From: Marchantia polymorpha subsp. ruderalis | Lineage: Eukaryota; Streptophyta; Marchantiopsida; Marchantiales; Marchantiaceae | Direction: 5' to 3' | Length of the DNA: 64,000 nucleotides | NCBI GenBank assembly: GCA_037833965.1 | Contig: AP031355.1 | Span: 22,717,501 to 22,781,500 of the forward strand | Part shown: in pieces, positions 59,601-64,000 of the stretch | Layout of the letters: every line of letters begins with the position of its first letter | How positions within the stretch are numbered: the first letter of the stretch is position 1 | Program-made: the position numbers and the translations under genes | Notes under the pieces: model-generated | Told to the model about the DNA's origin: nothing | Database searches by the model: none | What the model saw: the letters and a program-made list of their open reading frames with translations, nothing else

Positions 59601-61630
59601 TCAGGACCTGGAATTATCTGTAGAAACTCAGAACCGACGAACCTCTTGAAAGAATTACAGAATATGGCCTTCAATATCTCCGTGCTATGTTTCACTACAT
59701 GCCAGAACGCTTCTGATAGCGATCGTGAGATGTTGAACAAAGACGTCCTTACCTCATCGATGCCCGAGAGAAATTTGCCTTAGCTTCTGTACAGCGATGC
59801 AAGCGAGAAGTGTCGTCAGTGGTCTGTGTTACTAGAGAGCATAAGGAGCACTTGGACGAACTTATCCGTAACATGCTCCGGAATGAGGTATGGCTAGCTC
59901 CTCAGAGAAGCAATGAAGTAACTGCAACTGAGATAAACTTTTGACGAAGAAAAAAACGAAGATGGCGTTTTCCATATTCACTTTGACAGCATTCGATCGA
60001 GGTGCTCAAGTCCCGGGGTGTTCACAATTTGCAGGCAGAATCTTTCCCGACCTTTGAGCCCCCAGACAAGGCCGTCAAAGATGAAATGGATATGGAAAAA
60101 CAACATCTTCCTTATTCTCTCATCACTAACATCGGAGCTGACCAAGGTCCCAGTCCGGGACCCGAATTCATGCGCAGTTGTATGTAGAGCGCCCACCCGA
60201 GCATTCGATAAGCAGTTCCCAAGTCCTTGAATCACTCTCCTGCAAAGAGAAAAAGGTCGGAGACTAGAATAGGACCTGCGTCTCTGGGGTGGGACATCGG
60301 GACAATCTACTCCTTTGAAGATTTCGAATGCTCAAGAAATGTTGGAAAAATCGCGGACCTCCATGGATGAAGGTGCATCCTTATGCGATTGACGCAAAAT
60401 TGCACAGTCTTGCAGCACCCAGGGTACAGCAAAAATGCAGATTAGGCACTGGTGAGCAAACCGACTTCATGATCGACGTGATTTGTCCGCCTCTCTTGAG
60501 CATTTAAATTCTTCAAAGGGCTTTAGTACACCAGCGAGAGTACACAGTCGCGTTTCAATACCAAGACTCTCGTTGACACATGACGTAATTATTGCACTGT
60601 CGAAGAAATCTAGAGATTAGATTCTCGAGTGGAGCTCTAGCAGCTCACCGTCCCTCCTCTCCACCTCTTCTATTCTCTTCGCTCCCTATCAAAGCACAAC
60701 GCCCCCCTCCAAGCAGCAGCACTGTTCTTGTAATTGGAAGAATGAATGAAAGATTGAGACCTCACGTCCACTTATATACACTCATACGAACGTGCTGACT
60801 GATCCTCAATCCGCAAACTCCAAACTCTGACTCTGAGAATCTTCGGGCTCTGAGAATCACTGGGCACCACAATGCCTCGCAACAGACCGAGCATCCAACT
60901 ACCAGATGACGCACAACCGAATTCCCAAACCAGTGCCAACAAATGGACCGGTTTTCCCTCTAATTCTGCGCTCCGAGGCCGCTGCCCAACTTCGAGGAAA
61001 GGAAGTCCTCCATTCAGAGGACGGTGATTCAAAATCACAGCGTGAGAGAGACACGTCCTGGCCCCGGCATCGCCAGTGGACCACGGGAGCTGCAGCAGTG
61101 GCTGCAATTGAACCGGGAACCAGACGCCTATATATTCCAACGGCACGGCCAGGGCCCTGCCTGCCGGCCGGAGTGTGAGTGCACCCACCCCAGCCAGCCA
61201 CACAAGACGTCTCTGGGAGGCCACCGTGTGCACAAATAATTAGCACATGTAGGTCAGAGGTCCCAAAAGTCAAATCAGATTAAGAACCACAACACGTATT
61301 CGGCTGCTCCTAATTTACAGGACAGCGAACGCTCTGAACTGATCACAACCATGGGCCAATTTGTGCACTCGCTTGCACAAATTGCCTCTGACCTTCCTTC
61401 CCTCATGAAGACTAAACGTCCATGGACACTTTTCTGAACCTCTGATCTACCTCTGACCTTCCTTTCTTCCTCCATGGACACTTTTCTCCCACACGGTGTT
61501 AGCACCTGCTAGCCTGGCTCGGATTCTAGTACTGAAGACGCTGTTTCTTCTGGGCATGGACGCTGGTCAAGGACGCTGCTCAGATTAGCCTCTATCACCA
61601 AAGCTAGCTCCAAAACGCTGCAATAAACGC
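56660..61630. other. Gene-free stretch with coding-like patches
   Basis: No family recognised. A GTCA repeat lies at about 58512-58529. Frames at 59.98-60.24 kb and 60.77-61.27 kb are open on both strands over the same bases, which reflects G+C-rich composition rather than a clear gene. The 60.9-61.2 kb stretch has Pro/Arg/Gly-rich predicted peptides on both strands. Confidence 0.35.
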
Positions 61631-62152
61631 GTGAAACGACACTGCAAGAAATCAGCAGCAGCAGCAGCAGCAGCAGAACAGCCTCCACTCCATTCCATTC
61701 CATGCCTTGCCTTGCTTTGCTTTACTCTCACAACCACTCCGCCCTGTCTGTCAACCACAATCGGAATCACTTGCAGGCAGCGCTTCGTCGTTGACCAGTG
61801 GTGCAGATCAAGGCAATGCAAGGCCCTGTCGCTTCGTGACCGCGTTCACAGCTTCGAAAGGCATGACTTGTGGGTGAGACCTGCGGAAGGAACAATTGAC
61901 TGCATCTTTGTCACATTCTTGTCCGAAGCAGAGAGCTCAATCCGCGGGTACAGGAGTCAGTTTTTCTCGTTGAAAGTTGAACCCTCAGCTGCAGGGTCCA
62001 AGACTCGGTCGGTGTCGACGTCAAGCGCTTTTGACGACCCGGTCGACACCCTTCGACCTGTTCTCGCAGTGGACACCTGGGCAGGTCTCGGTGGGCCACT
62101 GACACAGTTGCCCAGTCTTACAGCTGGGGCCGGCACTGGCATCCGTGAGTAA
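61631..62152 (+). CDS. Unassigned 173-residue ORF with poly-Ala from (CAG)8
   Basis: ATG start (Met-Lys-Arg-His-Cys), TAA end. The frame reads the (CAG)8 tract at 61653-61676 as alanine, giving a short Ala run near the N-terminus, then a Leu/Thr/Pro-rich stretch, then a more ordinary region with Cys-Ile-Phe-Val-Thr-Phe-Leu-Ser and a Ser/Thr-rich tail. The minus strand is also open over much of it. No domain is recognised. It may be fortuitous in a G+C-rich block, or the true start may lie downstream of the repeat. Confidence 0.2.
   Translation: MKRHCKKSAAAAAAAEQPPLHSIPCLALLCFTLTTTPPCLSTTIGITCRQRFVVDQWCRSRQCKALSLRDRVHSFERHDLWVRPAEGTIDCIFVTFLSEAESSIRGYRSQFFSLKVEPSAAGSKTRSVSTSSAFDDPVDTLRPVLAVDTWAGLGGPLTQLPSLTAGAGTGIRE
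61653..61676. repeat. (CAG)8 trinucleotide repeat
   Basis: Eight perfect CAG copies. Confidence 0.95.
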
Positions 62153-64000
62153 TCTATAATAAATGTCATGACTCATGACAAAGAATCACTTTTCTCCCTT
62201 CTTTTTGGAATATCTTATGGATCGACACTCGCTGAGCACGTTCCTGAACGCTTCTACTGCCGAGCTCAGACAGCCCCCTCACAAGATACGACGGAAGAAG
62301 CCCAGCTCAGAAAACTGATCTTTCCTCTCGCCTTGTTCAGGCAAGCACAGTACGTTCAACATCTTCAATTTGGTATACCTGTCATCGCCTCCACAATTCA
62401 AGCAAGCAACTTGCTCAAGTGCTCTACAGGATATCATAGCTGAAACATTATGCATCATGAAAGGTGCCACTGCGCCGCCCATCCTGACAATTCGTTGCCA
62501 AATACGCATTTTCTCAAGGGCTATGAGAGTTGGTCAATTTGGGCTGTACCCGAAGTTCACGTTATGGAAACACTGTCTCCTGCCTCCATCACTGTAGGGT
62601 TTCGAAAACCTCGTTTTACGCAGCTGCTGCTGTAAGTTGTAAGGAGACAAATCATGCTAACCTTCCTTCATGGCCACTGCGCTCAAAGCCCATCACGGAG
62701 ATGCAATGAGAATCAAGGTACACGAGAGTACGTACGCGGAGGATATCGGTAGGGTTCTGAGCTTTTAAGGACAGAACGAATCTCAAGATTCTCAGACTTT
62801 GAGCCGGCATAGTTACAGCCCATGGGGCCTGTCTGATTTTGACATGATCTATTGTAAAGGTGAGCTAGAGGCTGCAGTGTATGTCCGGCGTGTCTTCATC
62901 CAATGATGCATAACCATAACCATAACCACGGGAGGGCATCGATCAGGGCAGATCGTCATTGTAGAGAACTTCATCGTCAGTCTGTTGATTCAGATGAGTT
63001 CGTGAAAAAGACATTTCGGAAGGCCATGAAATGTGTTTCTCGAATCATCTCCTCGAATGTCCTCCAACTTAGTGGGAGTATTCATACAGGGGTGTCCCTA
63101 TCTGAATGGAATACGTACGTACGTACGTATCTCATACTGCAAGACCCCATACCAAGGGGTCAGTATATTTATCTCTGCTTGTCTTTTCAGCCTCTGGATA
63201 GAATGGCTGGCTGGCTGGCTGGTTGCATGATGTTGGGAAGCTATCCAATGGCTGGCAGGACAAGAATTTGCTAATTCAAACAGCCAATTTGCCTCCACCA
63301 GTCAAAGCCCTTCTTTGCTCACTAATAACAGACTGAGTCAGAACTGTTCGGACAATAATCGCTCAGCGAGTCCCACCGCACCACGTGCTGATCTCGTCCC
63401 TGGATTACATTACATTAGAGACGACCATGCAGCTGACCAGATTCTGGATTATGTGGGCTGTTCCAAAATCGAGAATATCTGCACGTCCATCCGTTTAAAG
63501 TTCAAAGTTCAAAGTCTCAAGAGGGCTGGTAATATATAATATCGATCAGAAAAGGGCAGACAAGGGCGTGTAGAAGATTTCGAACCTTTCTTCTTTCTTT
63601 CCCCTCCCTGTAGATGCTTATGGAACTCGAGGCCCCAAGTGGCGGGGGTCTGAACGAGGAGTAGCGTAGCTGCTCGAGATGTGGATGCTGTGCCAGAGTC
63701 GAGACTATGCTACTGTTGAACAATATTACAGATGGTTCAAATTTCGTTGAGTAGGTGAAGTAATCATTGGATTTGCGAGTTGGTCGATGAATCTGACCAC
63801 AAGAACCGCTACGAGTTCCTCGATGGACTGAACCGAACTGCACTAAGCATGGTACTTGTTTACTGTGACAGTGGGTCCGTCAGAAGTAATTTACTGGCAT
63901 CGATATTACAAATCTTCCAGCCATGGATTAGATAACAAGGGACTCTTGATAGCAGCACCCCTAAGCTCAAAATATGTTACAAGGATCTAGTACGTGCCCC
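62153..64000. other. Gene-free stretch to window end
   Basis: No recognised gene. An ACGT tract lies at 63113-63129, (GGCT)4 at 63205-63222, and a CATAAC/CATAACC duplication near 62908-62926. A frame of 123 codons at 62903-63274 contains these repeats and is not gene-like. Any feature crossing position 64000 cannot be judged. Confidence 0.4.

Overview
The window looks like nuclear DNA from a land plant. The one clear gene is a plant-type receptor-like kinase with four short phased exons, and the one clear mobile element is a plant-style Ty1/copia LTR retrotransposon. Long gene-free stretches, many microsatellites and fold-back sequences, and alternation of about 45-50% G+C blocks with very A+T-rich blocks (about 20-25% G+C by eye) fit this. 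A bryophyte or lycophyte is my guess; nothing in the sequence fixes the lineage. There are no operons, no CRISPR arrays and no tRNA or rRNA genes that I could support.

Layout. 1-17.6 kb: no recognisable gene; simple repeats and a few hairpins. 17.6-20.3 kb: a G+C-richer block with coding-like frames, including a 204-codon ORF, that I cannot assign. 20.3-29.6 kb: an A+T-rich block holding a probable FAR1/MULE-type DNA-binding fragment and, beside it, a decayed copia element (two diverged LTRs; gag, protease and integrase remnants; no reverse transcriptase). 29.6-29.9 kb: a 244-bp fold-back element. 32.7-33.3 kb: an unassigned 183-residue ORF. 38.6-39.5 kb: degenerate repeats leading into a run of hairpins. 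40.8-41.3 kb: a recent direct duplication of about 190 bp. 42.4-43.8 kb: the kinase gene, with a poly(A) signal near 44.1 kb. 47.9-48.4 kb: a nearly perfect 126-bp tandem repeat. 50.7-56.6 kb: a second A+T-rich block. 56.6-64 kb: G+C-richer sequence with simple repeats and one 173-codon ORF of doubtful status.

The most interesting object is the kinase. Its exons join in phase and its C-lobe is well preserved, but the glycine loop, the beta-3 lysine, the HRD aspartate, the catalytic-loop asparagine and the DFG motif have all changed. It therefore reads as a receptor-like pseudokinase rather than a random pseudogene. The next most interesting items are the hairpin cluster at 39.2-39.5 kb, the homogeneous 126-bp satellite-like array, and the duplicated ORF segment just upstream of the kinase. 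I see no functional link between the features; most of the window is intergenic or repeat-derived.
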